Source of the DNA: Acanthamoeba sp. SK_2022b | Lineage: Eukaryota; Discosea; Longamoebia; Acanthamoebidae | Direction: 5' to 3' | Assembly: GCA_027943245.1 (NCBI GenBank) | Contig: JANDJZ010000873.1 | Span: 1-24,232, forward strand | Length of the DNA: 24,232 bases | Program-made: the position numbers and the translations under genes | The notes under the pieces: generated by a model | Databases searched by the model: none | What the model was told of the DNA's origin: nothing | Seen by the model: only the letters and a program-made list of their open reading frames with translations | Part shown: positions 1-10,055 of the stretch, piece after piece | Numbering within the stretch: position 1 is the first letter of the stretch | How the letters are laid out: each line of letters starts with the position of its first letter

Positions 1-3000
1 GTCGACGCCGTCCGATCGTCGCAGCTTCTGCTGCTGCTGCTGCTGCTCGTTCCTTCGCTCGACGCTCGCGCGCAGCTGCTGTTGCTCGTGGGACCGCATG
101 ACCTTCTCGCTCATCTGCTGCAGTCGCTGGTCCGTCGACCGTTTGTTGCGCGTCGCTTGGCTCTGCGCGCGCGCACACACACGTGCGTGCGTGAGTGGCG
201 TGTGCGTGTGCGTGTCCAGCGCGTGTTGTGTGCGGCCTGCGGGCTTACCTGGAGTACATCGTCGCCCACCGGCGTGGAGATGTCGGTCGCAATCTGCTGG
301 AATTCGTGTGCGACCTGCGCCCCCCCCCCCAACAAACGCAAAGTTGAGCGCAACGCGAGAGAATGGGTGGGGGGGGGCGGTTGCGATTGGCCGGATACCT
401 GGGCCTGGGTCCACGTCTCCGATTCGAGGATGATGGCCATGGACGATATCCGGTTGTTGTGGAACGCGTCCAGGAAGACCCGAGCCTTGACACAACACAC
501 GACACACGATTGCGCGCGCGCGCGCACGCGCGCGCACGTTCAAGTGAGCGAGAGAGAGAGAGAGAGAGAGAGAACGCGCGCGTGCGTAAGGGAGAGAGGC
601 CGAACCTGGCTCAGGAGCGCGTTGCGGAGGGTGAAGCACTGCTTCTTGCACAGCTTCTCGCCCTGCTGCACAAAGTGCATGCACACGTTGTACATGTCGA
701 CAAACTCTGTCGCGCTCAGCCGTGCGTTGGCCTCTGACCGCTGCACGCCGCACGCCGTCAGCACCGCCCATGGCGCGCGCGCGTGCATGTGCGCGCGTGC
801 ATGTGCGTGTGTGCGTAGGAGGGCTCACCATTTTGAGGAGGCGGGCACACCGCGAGTGGCTGACCTCGACGAGGGAGGACAGCGTCTCCATGCTGTCGAA
901 CAGGATCTGGTTGCGATACTCCTCGGAGATGGTGACCCGCGCGCGCCCCCACCACTTGCCGCCGGACACGCCCTTCTCGCCATCGCCGCCCCCGCCCCCG
1001 CCGTCGCTCTTGCTGAGCGCGCGAGGGCCGCCAAAGTTCTGCTCCTGCTGCTTGCCGACACCTGTCGACATAAAATAACCCGCACAGCACGTGAGCACGC
1101 GCGCGCTGCGTGCGTGAGTGTGCGCGCGCGTACAGCTGTCGAGCACGGGGAGGAGCATGGCGTGGATGTAGGCCATGCGCTCCAGCCGTAGCGTGATCTG
1201 CGCAAAGAGCGGCTGCAGGAAGGCCACCAGGAACGTCGACGACTCGAGGTTCGCCAGCAGCACCGATATCTCGTCGACCACCGCGCTCGGCGTGCCGGGA
1301 GGCCGGAAGAAGTCCTCGACGTACTGAAGCGAGAGAGAGAGAGAGAGAGAGAGGTGGGGTGAGCTGGCGTGACGTCAGCATGACAAGGAGGGGGGGCGGG
1401 GGGCGGCCTACCCGGTCGATGGCGGACGAGACTTTCTTCTGCATTTTCTCGCGGTAGAGCTGGAACGCCTGGCGAATCTTGCCCAGCCGGAGAAGGCCGA
1501 ACGCCAGCGGCGACAGCCTGGCAGCGCACGTCGTAGGCCTGACGTCAGCGACCACCTTACACACATCGCGCGCGTGTGTGCGTGTGCGGACACACGACAC
1601 GCGCACGCCGTACCTCTCTTCCAGGCCCACTTCGTGAAAGAGACGCTCCTTCTCTTCAGCCTCGTCGAGGGCGTCCTCTGAGGCAGGGAGAGAAGTGGGT
1701 TAGGTGTGGGTGGTGGTCACAAATAGAAATAATAATTATTATTATTATAAAAATGATTTGTTTTTAAAAAATAATTTAAAAATGCAATACCGTGATCTGT
1801 GTCGCGCATGGCGGCCCACGCCTGTGCGGCCTCGGTGATCTCGGAGGTCTTGCCCAGCGCGAATCGCAGGAAATCGTCCTGGTCGATCGATCGAAGCCAG
1901 CAACCACGCAGCACAACCAAGAACGCGTTAACGGAGGGAGGGAGGGGGAACAGGGGGGGGGGCAGAGATGGCGCGATTGCAGCACAAATGGACGGGTCTG
2001 GCGTTGGGAGTACCTGGATCATGCGTTGGATGAGCGTGGTCATCTCCTTGAGCTGCAGCGATGTGTGCCTGCGTAGTAGTAGCAGTTGGCGGCGGCGGCG
2101 GTCACATAGCAAGGCGGGACGGGTCAGTCCAGACACGCACTGGACACGGCCAGGATCGAGATGGAGATGGAGGGAGAGGTGGCCGAACGGGCGTACTTGA
2201 AGCTCTGGATGCCCTGCAGGTCCGACGCCAGAATGGCCTGCGTTGTGGCGATCAGGTCCAAGGCGCCCGCAAAGTCGCTGCACGCATCGACGTTGGTTCG
2301 AGACCAGCTTAGTCCAATCTCACTCTCTCTCTCTCTCTCTCTCTCCATTAGCATCGCGCGCCAACGCGTGAGGCTCGCACCTGTTCGATAGGAGCAGCTG
2401 TATGGTGGGCTGGGCTGCGCGGACTCGGGCGATCAGTTTCAGCTGCGCGGGGGGGGGGGAGAGCGCACAGGGTTCCGTAAGTGATTGGACGTGGAGGAGG
2501 AGGAGGAGGAGGAGGGGGAGGGGCAAACCTTTTTGTAGACAACGATGCAGTTCTGCCTCCGCTGGCGCAGGGCCACGATGCGGAGGGCCTTCTTGGCCTG
2601 GCCGTCGCTGACCGACCTGCACGTGCCACGACAATAAAATGAATGAACGAAACGGTTGGTTTGCTATGCATGGAATGCAGACACGCGCATCGGGCCTGAC
2701 AAACTACCCGATGCTGTGTCGGACCGAGGAGACGGCGTGGCACGTCGAAGCCACTTCGTGGTGCAGGTCCTGCAGGGTGGTGAGGGCCGTGAAGAACGAT
2801 TCGCTCCGCGTCGACACCTGAACGAAAAGAAAGAACGAACGAAAGAACGAAAGCGAAACGAGACGAGCGCACGAGAGCGAGAGTGTAAGTGGACAGACGC
2901 ATGTGACCGGGTGAGAAGCAGGCACGCATACCTGTCGAACGAGCTCGACCTCGACGACGTCGAGATAGTGCGAAAGCTGCGAGCCACAAAGACACAACAC

Positions 3001-3815
3001 ACGCGCGCGCATGAGCACGTGAATGGAATACGTCGCGCAGTTGCGTTGCGCGAGGCGATGCTGTGTGATGAGATGTGGTCACCTTCTCCTGGAGGAGCAC
3101 CGGGGAGGACGAGCCGAGCGCGTGGCAAGTCTGCTCGAACGTCTCCGGATCGCTCAAGGAGAAGTCCTCTTGGAAGTACACCTGCGGCGCGCCACGATCG
3201 TGAGGGGGGTGAGCCACAACGTGGCTGCGTAAGGGTGGGCGAAGCTGAGGGCACCTTGGGCACGATTTGGAGATTGTGCTGAGCGCCGTGGTTGGTGTCG
3301 GCCAGCGCTGGACCACGGCCATCCTCTTCCTCATCTTCCGGCGCGTGGCTTCGCTGGAACTGTTCTTGCAACTTGACACGCACAAAAATATATTTAATCA
3401 GCAAAATTTATCAAAATAAATTTTATTTTATTCTGGCATTATTCATTTATTTTATTATGTGCTGCATAGGGTCAGCATTATTTATTTTTGTTTTAACAAT
3501 AAATAAATACTAATTAAAATAAGTTGAACTTTTGATAGTTTCAACTACCTCGTTTACTTCTGTGAGGTAGAGGTCCAATTCTTTGGCGCTTTCTAGGGTC
3601 GTGCCGGCAGCGAAAGAGGAGAGGGTAGTAGACGAGCTGGTACGCAAGGGGGTGGCTGGGGCTCGAGAGGCAGAGGATGATCGCTGCGTGGGGTCGTTCA
3701 TCACGGCGCTCAGAGATTGCAGCGAGTATTTTGCCACTCGCTGCAGCTCTGTCTCCTTCTCGTCATCACCTCCACCCTTTCCTTCCTCCATCTTCTTTGG
3801 CTGACTCTGCAGCAT
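1..3815 (-). CDS. VPS54: VPS54, GARP complex subunit (3' part beyond window)
   Basis: VPS54 is a subunit of the GARP tether, which captures endosome-derived vesicles at the trans-Golgi. The start ATG is at 3815-3813. Eighteen exons join in phase: 3815-3549, 3371-3255, 3181-3083, 2976-2932, 2817-2708, 2616-2529, 2442-2381, 2277-2197, 2068-2014, 1878-1791, 1677-1614, 1517-1412, 1323-1134, 1061-829, 740-606, 485-399, 314-249 and 162-1, giving 685 residues. Family-typical strings are visible: VYFQEDFSLSDPETFE (about 129), LSHYLDVVEVELV, then GALDLIATTQ and GIQSFK, and later VFLDAFHNNR followed by SMAILESETWTQ with one extra I. The last visible exon is Gln-rich and charged (a run of seven Gln). 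The C-terminal Vps54 domain, some 300 residues in homologues, lies outside the window. Two acceptors are AAG (exons 2 and 16). It is transcribed divergently from the Dabb gene. Confidence 0.93.
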
Positions 3816-4053
3816 GGCAAAACTATCTTTAAAAAAAAATGATCGCTGACGATTAATCGTGTAGAGCCACAAATCGCGTCTACAAACCGGGTCGTGAAGG
3901 AATACAACTGCACATGTGCGTTCAGAACAAGCGAGCGATTGTGTGAACCCTTTACACACACGAGTACGTAAACAGATCAACGTGCAGAGAAAAGGCGCAA
4001 GAAATGTGAGAAACAAATGCCATTCTTATTTTATCCATTCTATCAACAGCAGC
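3816..4053. promoter_or_regulatory. Divergent VPS54/Dabb intergenic promoter region
   Basis: A 238 bp gap separates the ATGs of two divergently read genes, so both promoters and 5' UTRs must lie here. It is clearly more AT-rich than the flanking exons. It holds an A-run at 3831-3839 next to VPS54 and a TATTTTAT string about 25 bp upstream of the Dabb ATG. No defined transcription-factor site can be claimed. Confidence 0.4.
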
Positions 4054-4478
4054 ATGGGCGTTGAGCATCTCGTTTTGTTCAAGCTGAAGGAGGGCACGAC
4101 CGAGGAGCAGATCACCGAACTCGTGAACGGCCTGCAGACTCTCGCTTCTCTCCCCGGAGTGGAGAAGATCACTGCCGGTACTTTTCCATCTTTCTGCAGC
4201 CACTACCCGCCCCTGCAATCGTTCCTCCCTACCCACGACAACCAACTCAACAATCAAAACTGCACATCAACACACTGGCCACACGCACACACGCGCGCAA
4301 ACACACAGGCAAGAACTTCTCGGAGCGCTCCAAGGGCTTCAACTTTGCGCTGCGCGTGACGTTCAGCGGCAAGGCCGCGCTCGAGGCCTACCTGCCCCAC
4401 CCGGACCACGTCAAGGTCAAGGACCAGTTCATCGTCCCCATCACCGAGGACATCCTCGCCGTCGACTACGAGTTCTAG
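4054..4478 (+). CDS. Stress-responsive A/B-barrel (Dabb) domain protein
   Basis: Two exons, 4054-4177 and 4309-4478, join in phase 1 to give 97 residues, the normal length of a single dimeric alpha/beta-barrel (Dabb) domain. The N-terminus EHLVLFKLKEGTTEEQ is the family's first strand, with its conserved His-x-Val-Leu-Phe-Lys pattern. A second-half segment YLPHPDHVKVKDQFIVPI matches the conserved His-Pro-x-His helix region, and the protein ends VDYEF. Plant and bacterial members include stress-induced proteins and small cyclases or dehydratases; nothing here predicts a substrate. An in-frame extension upstream of 4054 exists, but the domain begins right after this ATG, so I use it. The gene converges on FNTA with only 112 bp between stops. 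Confidence 0.88.
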
Positions 4479-4533
4479 AACTCCCCCCCCCCCAATCACC
4501 TCCCAAAGCCTTGCCAGCAATAGACGCGCTGGG

Positions 4534-4539
4534 AATAAA
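4534..4539 (+). terminator. AATAAA polyadenylation signal of the Dabb gene
   Basis: A canonical AATAAA lies 55 bp after the Dabb stop codon, in the short gap before the convergent FNTA stop. A C-run (about 4484-4493) lies between stop and signal. Confidence 0.55.
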
Positions 4540-4590
4540 GGAGCTGTGCGTCCAGCAAGCAGGGGCACGTCACAACAGAGTCGGCCTCCG

Positions 4591-5784
4591 TCAGGCCTGC
4601 TGGCTGCGGGAGGCGAGGAGGTCCTTGCGGTAGAGCCAATACTTCTTGTAGGTCTGGGCCAGGTGCGCCACCATCTCCTCGCAGCCCTGGACAGGAGGAG
4701 GCGAGGTCAGCCAACCGCAATCGCATCGACGGCTGAGCAACGCGACAGAGAGTCGAGGCGGGAAGGGAGAGGAGGAGGAGGAGGAGGAGGCGGCGGCGGT
4801 GGACCTGGAGCGCGAGCTGAAGGCTCTCGGGGGTGGCCTCCTCCTCCCAGATGTCGATGAGGAGGGAGAGAGCGTGGGCGCAAGTCGGATAGCGCTCCCT
4901 GCACTCCAGCGCCTTCTCCTTCACGTAGGGCTGGTCCGCGAACTTGCCGCCCTTGAAGATCCTACGCGTGCGCGCGCGCGTTCGTGCGGTCAGCGATCAA
5001 CCGTACGGGCGCGCGCGCGCAGACACGCGACACCGAACAACTGGTGGGGAGGAGGGAGAGCTTACCCCGAGAGGTAGTACCAGGGGCTCTGGTTGTTGGG
5101 CGCCCGCTGGACCCACGAGAGCGCATAGCTTGATCGCCGCGACAAACAATCAAAATAGAAGGTCAGTAAATGTAATAAATTTAATAAAATATAACAAAAT
5201 ACAAAAGAAAAAAAGAGAGGAGGAGTAGAATATAATAGAAGACGCACTCGATTTCCTCCTTCTTGACCTCGGGCGAGGCGAAGCCCTTGGTGTGGGAGAT
5301 GACGTAGTATCTCTGGTTCCACGCCGAGTTGTTCCTAAAGTCCTCTGTAGCACGTTGTGCGTGACGTGGCGTGACGTCAGCATGGCTGCTCCCTCAACAA
5401 CGCACGCCGGGGAGGAGGAGGAGGAGGAAGCCGCGCGGGTTGTACCCTTGAGGAGCTGGTGGATGTAGTCGAGCTCGCCCTCCCACAGGTTGAACTCCTT
5501 CAGCACCCACTGCCTGTGCGCCCACGCGTGGTAGTTCTTGGAGTCCTCTGCCCAGCCGCCCATCACCGACGACCGCCGATCGACGACCGATCAGCATTGG
5601 CGTTCAGGGCGACGAGGCGGGGGAGTGTGCGTGTGGGCAAGGCAAGGCAAGAAGGGAGCGGGGCACCCTTGAGCATTTGGGCGATGAAGTCGAGCTCGAG
5701 CGACGGATCGCGCGATCGTTCGACCAGCGCCTTGCGGTGGTACCTGCGCCGCGTTGCCCCGCCAAGAGTCAAAATGAGACGCGC

Positions 5785-5841
<57 letters not shown>

Positions 5842-6452
5842 TTAAGCGGAGGTGGGGAGTGATACCAGATCTGGTAGTTCTTGGGGTTCTCTGCGGCGAT
5901 GCGGTTGACCCACTGCACCTCCTCCTTGAAGTCCACGTTGAGCGCCGCCAGTATCTTGCGGCGGTAGGCCCTGACCCACGCACACGAGCAAAGCCAAAGA
6001 GAACAGGCACGCATATGAATGTGTGACGTCTGCCGAGAGGGCAACGTTGCAATTGGGAAGGGGCGAGGAGTACCAGGCAGTGTAGTTGGCGGCGTTGAGA
6101 CGGATGACCTCGTCGGTGAGGCGAAGGGCGCGATCGCTCAGCTCGCCGGCCTTCACCACCGCCCGAAAGTAGTCCATGGTCTCCCGAACTGACGAGAAGG
6201 TGTACAAAAAAGATTATTAGTGATCTAGTGGTAAGTATAATAATAAGTACAACGGCCCACGTTGTGAATTATAACAAAAATACAATTAAATAATAAAAAT
6301 AATAGGGCGATGCGTAGACAGATGGCAGGCGTACACTGGGTCGAATATGCGATGGCACATACGCCTCCATGAGGGCCATCATCTTGAGGCACCGGCTGCA
6401 CATCAGCCCACTCTGGTCTTTTGGCAAAGGGAACGTACTCTGCCTCCTCCAT
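4591..6452 (-). CDS. FNTA: Protein farnesyltransferase/geranylgeranyltransferase-I alpha subunit
   Basis: This is the shared alpha subunit of protein farnesyltransferase and geranylgeranyltransferase I, which pairs with different beta subunits to prenylate CaaX proteins such as Ras and Rho in the cytosol. Nine exons join in phase: 6452-6335, 6188-6074, 5970-5866, 5743-5667, 5547-5446, 5344-5248, 5128-5066, 4961-4805 and 4686-4591, for 309 residues. Five PPTA-type repeats are visible, centred on NYTAW (~78), NYQIWYHRK (~113), [10 protein letters not shown] (~145), [10 protein letters not shown] (~180) and [10 protein letters not shown] (~220). The N-terminal [14 protein letters not shown] is family-typical. 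The first ATG directly follows a CTCTGTAG that could be a 5' UTR splice acceptor, so an upstream exon is possible. The intron between exons 3 and 4 holds a long (TG)n. The gene is slightly short for the family but complete. Confidence 0.95.
5786..5841. repeat. (TG)n microsatellite in an FNTA intron
   Basis: An uninterrupted TG run of about 27 units lies within the FNTA intron 5744-5865 (sense strand CA). It is the same dinucleotide as the two runs that bound the inverted duplication further right. Confidence 0.97.
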
Positions 6453-6674
6453 CTACAGAGAAAATGAAAAAAAGTGAAGGGCACTTTCTGTCCTTTTCTT
6501 TTGGAGGTGCTCGTAGAAACAACTGGAAAATGCATATTGATTGTGTTTTATCTCGCCGGCCTCTTGCTGTGGGCTCTCTACCGAATCCAGCCGAACTGCG
6601 TTGGCCTTAGTCCTGCGAGCATACCTGCTTTCATCTTCCCTTGCGCCATAATCATCAAGCTGACACCTGCATCC
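6453..6674. promoter_or_regulatory. Divergent FNTA/EI24-like intergenic promoter region
   Basis: A 222 bp gap lies between two divergent start codons, so both promoters are expected here. The right-hand reading frame stays open upstream of the chosen EI24-like ATG, but the sequence does not look like the family. A CTCTGTAG next to the FNTA ATG could be the end of a 5' UTR intron. Confidence 0.4.
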
Positions 6675-8053
6675 ATGGATTACCACGTGATCGGCACAAA
6701 CAACGTTGGGAAGGAGCAGGCCCCCTTCTCAACGCCCACATCATACCCTCCTTCTTCTCCACCGTTTTCGAGCACCTCGATTGCCACCAACCATGGACCT
6801 CAGCCCAGTCACCTGTACCCCCTGCGAGGCATCTCCTTCCTGGCGAGCCATCCGTCACAGCTGTGGGGCGCCGTGCTGCTGCCCATCGTCGTCAGCATCG
6901 CCATCGGCCTTGGCTGCTTCATCGTCCTCATGGCGGGAGGCCTCTACCCGCAGGCCCTGCTCTTCCTCTCCCAGACCTCCCTGCCACCGGTGTGCCCTCT
7001 TTTGCCGGCTAAACCTTGCGTGTAGGGACTGGCTTCACTGACGAAACCAACTCGCGCGTAGTGGGCAGCGTGGCTGTTGTCTTTGGCGTTGGTCTTCTTC
7101 GAGACGGTGCTCCTGTCGTTCATCCTCTCGCAGCTCTTCCTCGACCACGCGCGCATGCGTCTCTACGCGTACGCCCTCTCTCCTTGGCCTCTCGATGCAT
7201 GGCAGCATGACCAGCATGCTCACCTGCGCGCGTTCTCCTTTCAGCAAGGTGTTCGAGTTGAATGGCCTGCAGTTCTCATCATTGGACCGGGTCATTCAGG
7301 GCACGGGTACGTGTGTGCTGCCATGCCACTCGCCTTCCTTTCACTGACCGTAGCTTTCACGTGTCCCTTGGACCGGTCAACGAGTTCAGGCAACCCGTAC
7401 TTCCAGTGGGCCTCGCAGCGCGCCATATTCCTCTTCCTGTTCGCCCAGATGGCGATCACCCTCCCTATCAACATCATACCCGTCGTTGGGACAGTTTGCT
7501 ACGCCGGCATGAACGGTGCGCCCACACCAACATGCTTACGCACAAAGACATGAAGCCCTTCAAGAAGGTGTCTCACCTTCTTGACGATGACAACGATGGT
7601 GCAGGCGTGTCTCTTGCATGGGCATTGCAAGGAGTTTACTTCGAGAAGAAGGGCCTCTCCTTCATGCAGCAGTGGCAGTACGTCAAGGCCCGCCTCGGCG
7701 ACTACCTTGGCTTTGGCGCGGTACTACCACTCCAACTGTTCGCCGCCACGCGATCTTGTAGTGACCACTACTCGCCTCGGGATAACAGGTTGCGGTTCTG
7801 CTCGACAGCATCCCCGTGCTTAACGTCATCTTCTTCTACACCAACATCATCGGGTCGGGTACGTGTATTGCGCTGCACGACTACTATTTCCCTCGAGTGG
7901 CTGATCGCATTGGGCGGACGTGATTTGTGTCTGCGCGCAGCGCTGTGGGCGGTCGACATGGAGAGGAGCCTCGCGCTGGAGAACAGCTTCCTCCTGCCCG
8001 CCAACGCTCTCATCGATGACGTGGGCGTCATCGACACCGAGGAGCTGAGCTGA
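6675..8053 (+). CDS. EI24/CysZ-like multi-pass membrane protein
   Basis: Seven exons (6675-6989, 7062-7168, 7245-7306, 7390-7515, 7548-7720, 7789-7858, 7941-8053) join in phase to 321 residues. After a Pro/Ser-rich N-terminus there are hydrophobic segments at about 64-88, 106-132, 172-200 and 262-284. The block WALQGVYFEKKGLS, then RLGDYLGFGA, then SIPVLNVIFFYTN and ALWAVDME follows the order of the conserved C-terminal region of EI24-domain proteins (fungal outer-spore-wall/Rrt8-like and bacterial CysZ-like). The role is uncertain: animal EI24 is an ER autophagy protein and CysZ is a sulfate permease, and neither can be inferred here. Exon 5 uses an AAG acceptor. The start is the ATG nearest the family region; the frame is open further upstream. 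Confidence 0.75.
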
Positions 8054-8159
8054 GCTGGCCCCGCCCGGGCTCCTGTACATAGCGCGCATTTTTACCGAAT
8101 TTTACAATTTGTCCGGTTATTTCCTGACAGAAGGTGGGGAGAAAGCGGGGACGGGGCGC

Positions 8160-8231
8160 GGTTTCTGTTTTTTCTTCCTTTCTCTCTCACATCGTCGGCC
8201 TTCCCTCTCTCTCGCTGTCGAAGAATCAACC
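8160..8231 (+). promoter_or_regulatory. Pyrimidine-rich RPS29 leader (TOP-like)
   Basis: The 70 bp before the RPS29 ATG are strikingly T/C-rich (for example TTTTTTCTTCCTTTCTCTCT), as in the leaders of ribosomal protein genes. Whether a true 5'-terminal oligopyrimidine tract is transcribed cannot be told without the start site. Confidence 0.4.
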
Positions 8232-8698
8232 ATGGGTCACGCCGCCGTCTGGAACTCTCACCCCCGCAAGTTCGGTCCTGATGCCCGTAGCTGGTACGTT
8301 GTCTTGCGCCGTCCTCTCCGTTTCCCCCCTCGCGCGTTCTACATGCCCAATTGAAATTGGGGTCTGGCAGCCCCATGTGTTACGAAGATGTTACTTTTTA
8401 TGCAATGATAGGACTGATAAACCTTTCATGAAGTCACTTTATAGCCAATTACTGAGTAACCTTGCTCTTCATTTTTGTCAATTCCTCGTGCATGCACTCG
8501 CCCTAACGACGCTCTTCCCAACACAGCCGCCGCTGCGGAAACAACCACGGTCTCATCCGCAAGTACGGCCTCATGATGTGCAGGAGGTGCTTCAGGGAGC
8601 GCGCTGAGGAGATCGGTTTCCTCAAGGTATGTTTGCCACTCTGTTTGGCTTGTCCATTCACACACTCACCCATTTAATTTTTCGTGCAGATGAGGTAA
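8232..8698 (+). CDS. RPS29: 40S ribosomal protein S29 (uS14)
   Basis: Exons 8232-8293, 8527-8626 and 8690-8698 join in phase to 56 residues, exactly the usual eukaryotic length. The start [15 protein letters not shown] is the conserved N-terminus. Four cysteines (C21, C24, C39, C42) in CRRC...CRRC form the zinc-binding site of uS14, and the end [12 protein letters not shown] is conserved. The protein sits in the head of the 40S subunit. The last exon carries only Met-Arg-stop, so the final splice is needed for a normal C-terminus. Coding is split by introns of 233 and 63 bp. Confidence 0.97.
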
Positions 8699-8716
8699 AT
8701 GCTCTATCTCTGTCCC

Positions 8717-8722
8717 AATAAA
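8717..8722 (+). terminator. AATAAA polyadenylation signal of RPS29
   Basis: A canonical AATAAA lies 18 bp past the RPS29 stop codon. Confidence 0.6.
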
Positions 8723-9289
8723 CCAACCGTTTTTGAGCTGGCCCCGTTGCCCGAAAATGACCCGGGGCGGGGAGAAAGAGGTTGTTCATTCTCGCCCCAT
8801 TCTTTGCACAGCGCATAAAATCCAATCAACATTCATCCAGTCTTAGATTAATTGCCTGCTTCTTTGTTGCCTTGAGACCCACGGCTAAACGGACTAGCTG
8901 CGCCTTGTCACTGTGCCCACTTGTGGTGGCAGGAAACAGGCAACAGAAAGCAGAATGCTCCACTTGGTCTAATCAGATTCACATCACAACCATTTTTGGT
9001 GAAGGGAAGAATTGTGCCTCTTAGAGTTGTTTAGTTTCCAGACCAAGAGCTATGGTGTCTTTGTCTGTCCAGATGTTCAGGTTATAAGCATTTGGAGAGG
9101 AATAGTGTTTTGACACCTCCACCTGATCACAACCACAACCACACACTCCACCCTTCCCTGGAGGACACCCTTACCCAAATGCCATGGGTCGCCTGTGTGG
9201 CCACCACCACAAGCGAAAAAGAAATGGAAAGTTAAAAAGCAGGAACAGAGAAAAAAGAGTGCGAATCTTTATTTGCCAACGTGAGCAAG
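8723..9289. other. RPS29-NDUFS4 intergenic region
   Basis: This 567 bp stretch is lower in GC than the genes around it and has no reading frame with protein-like composition on either strand. It must include the RPS29 3' end and the NDUFS4 promoter. A CA-rich stretch (ACAACCACAACCACACAC) lies near 9128-9145. I see no tRNA, small RNA or mobile-element end. Confidence 0.6.
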
Positions 9290-9933
9290 ATGAACAGGTT
9301 TGCCATCGCTCGTCGCCCAATTACCTCTGCTGCTGCCACCTCCCTCTATCGCACGGCGACCCCCTTGTCGTCGCAGCGCCTCTTCAAGGACATAGCCTCT
9401 GGTTCGGCCAATGAAGCGCCCTCCAACACGAATGCCGCCGAGGTGCGCCTCCACATGGCAGTGAAGGGCAATGCGGACGAAATCAGCGACGAGAGGCGGG
9501 AGAGCATTTCGGCCGTGGTCGGCACCCCCGTCGAGCACCTCAAGCGTCGCGTGCGCATTTACATCCCGACCCGGTGCACCATGCAGTCGGGCGTCCACTC
9601 CTCTACGCATTGGAAGATTTCTTTCCCCGAGGAAGAGAAGAACCACTGGGCCAACCCGCTCATGGGCTGGACCGCCACCAAGGACCCCGTGTCTAATCTC
9701 CACCTCAAATTCGACACCAAGGAAGCCGCTGTCGCGTACTGCAAGCAGCATGGTAATCCCCCCCCCCCGCTATTGCAAAAGAATAAGCATTTTCTGACGC
9801 TCTCTCATCCCCAGGCTTTGACTACGAGATTGAGGACAGCTCCACCCCGTATGAGCACATCACGCCAGGCAAGGACTACGCCGATAACTTCAAGCACAAG
9901 GTCCAGCGCAACCTCGAGCCCGACATGTACTGA
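9290..9933 (+). CDS. NDUFS4: NADH dehydrogenase [ubiquinone] Fe-S protein 4 (complex I)
   Basis: This is the 18-kDa accessory subunit of mitochondrial complex I, needed for stable N-module assembly. Exons 9290-9752 and 9815-9933 join in phase 1 to 193 residues. The N-terminus MNRFAIARRPITSAAATSLY is Arg/Ser/Ala-rich and lacks acidic residues, as expected for a mitochondrial presequence. The conserved core runs from about residue 80: RRVRIYIPTRCTMQSGV, HWKISFP, WANPLMGW, DPVSNLHLKFDTKEAAVAY and FDYEIED. The ATG at 9290 is used; the in-frame GTG nine bases upstream is not a plausible eukaryotic start. The only intron starts with a C-run. The gene converges on the SAM-PB1 gene, with 122 bp between stops. 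Confidence 0.94.
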
Positions 9934-10055
9934 TTGAAACCGCGCGATACATTCTACTTCTTCTCTCCTTCATCTTCCCAGCTTGTCTGCCTGCGTGGGC
10001 ACTTCACCTCCTACAACGTTGGTTCTGGTGATGGTGAAAGTGAGCTATGATACAT

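Noticed and set aside
758..1630. Long minus-strand open frame (290 codons) across several VPS54 exons
   Set aside because: It runs through introns in the wrong frame; the spliced VPS54 frame is supported by family motifs and consistent phases.
2290..2302. GGTTCGAGACC, resembling a tRNA T-loop with B box
   Set aside because: No matching acceptor, D or anticodon arms around it; it lies in the VPS54 intron beside exon 8.
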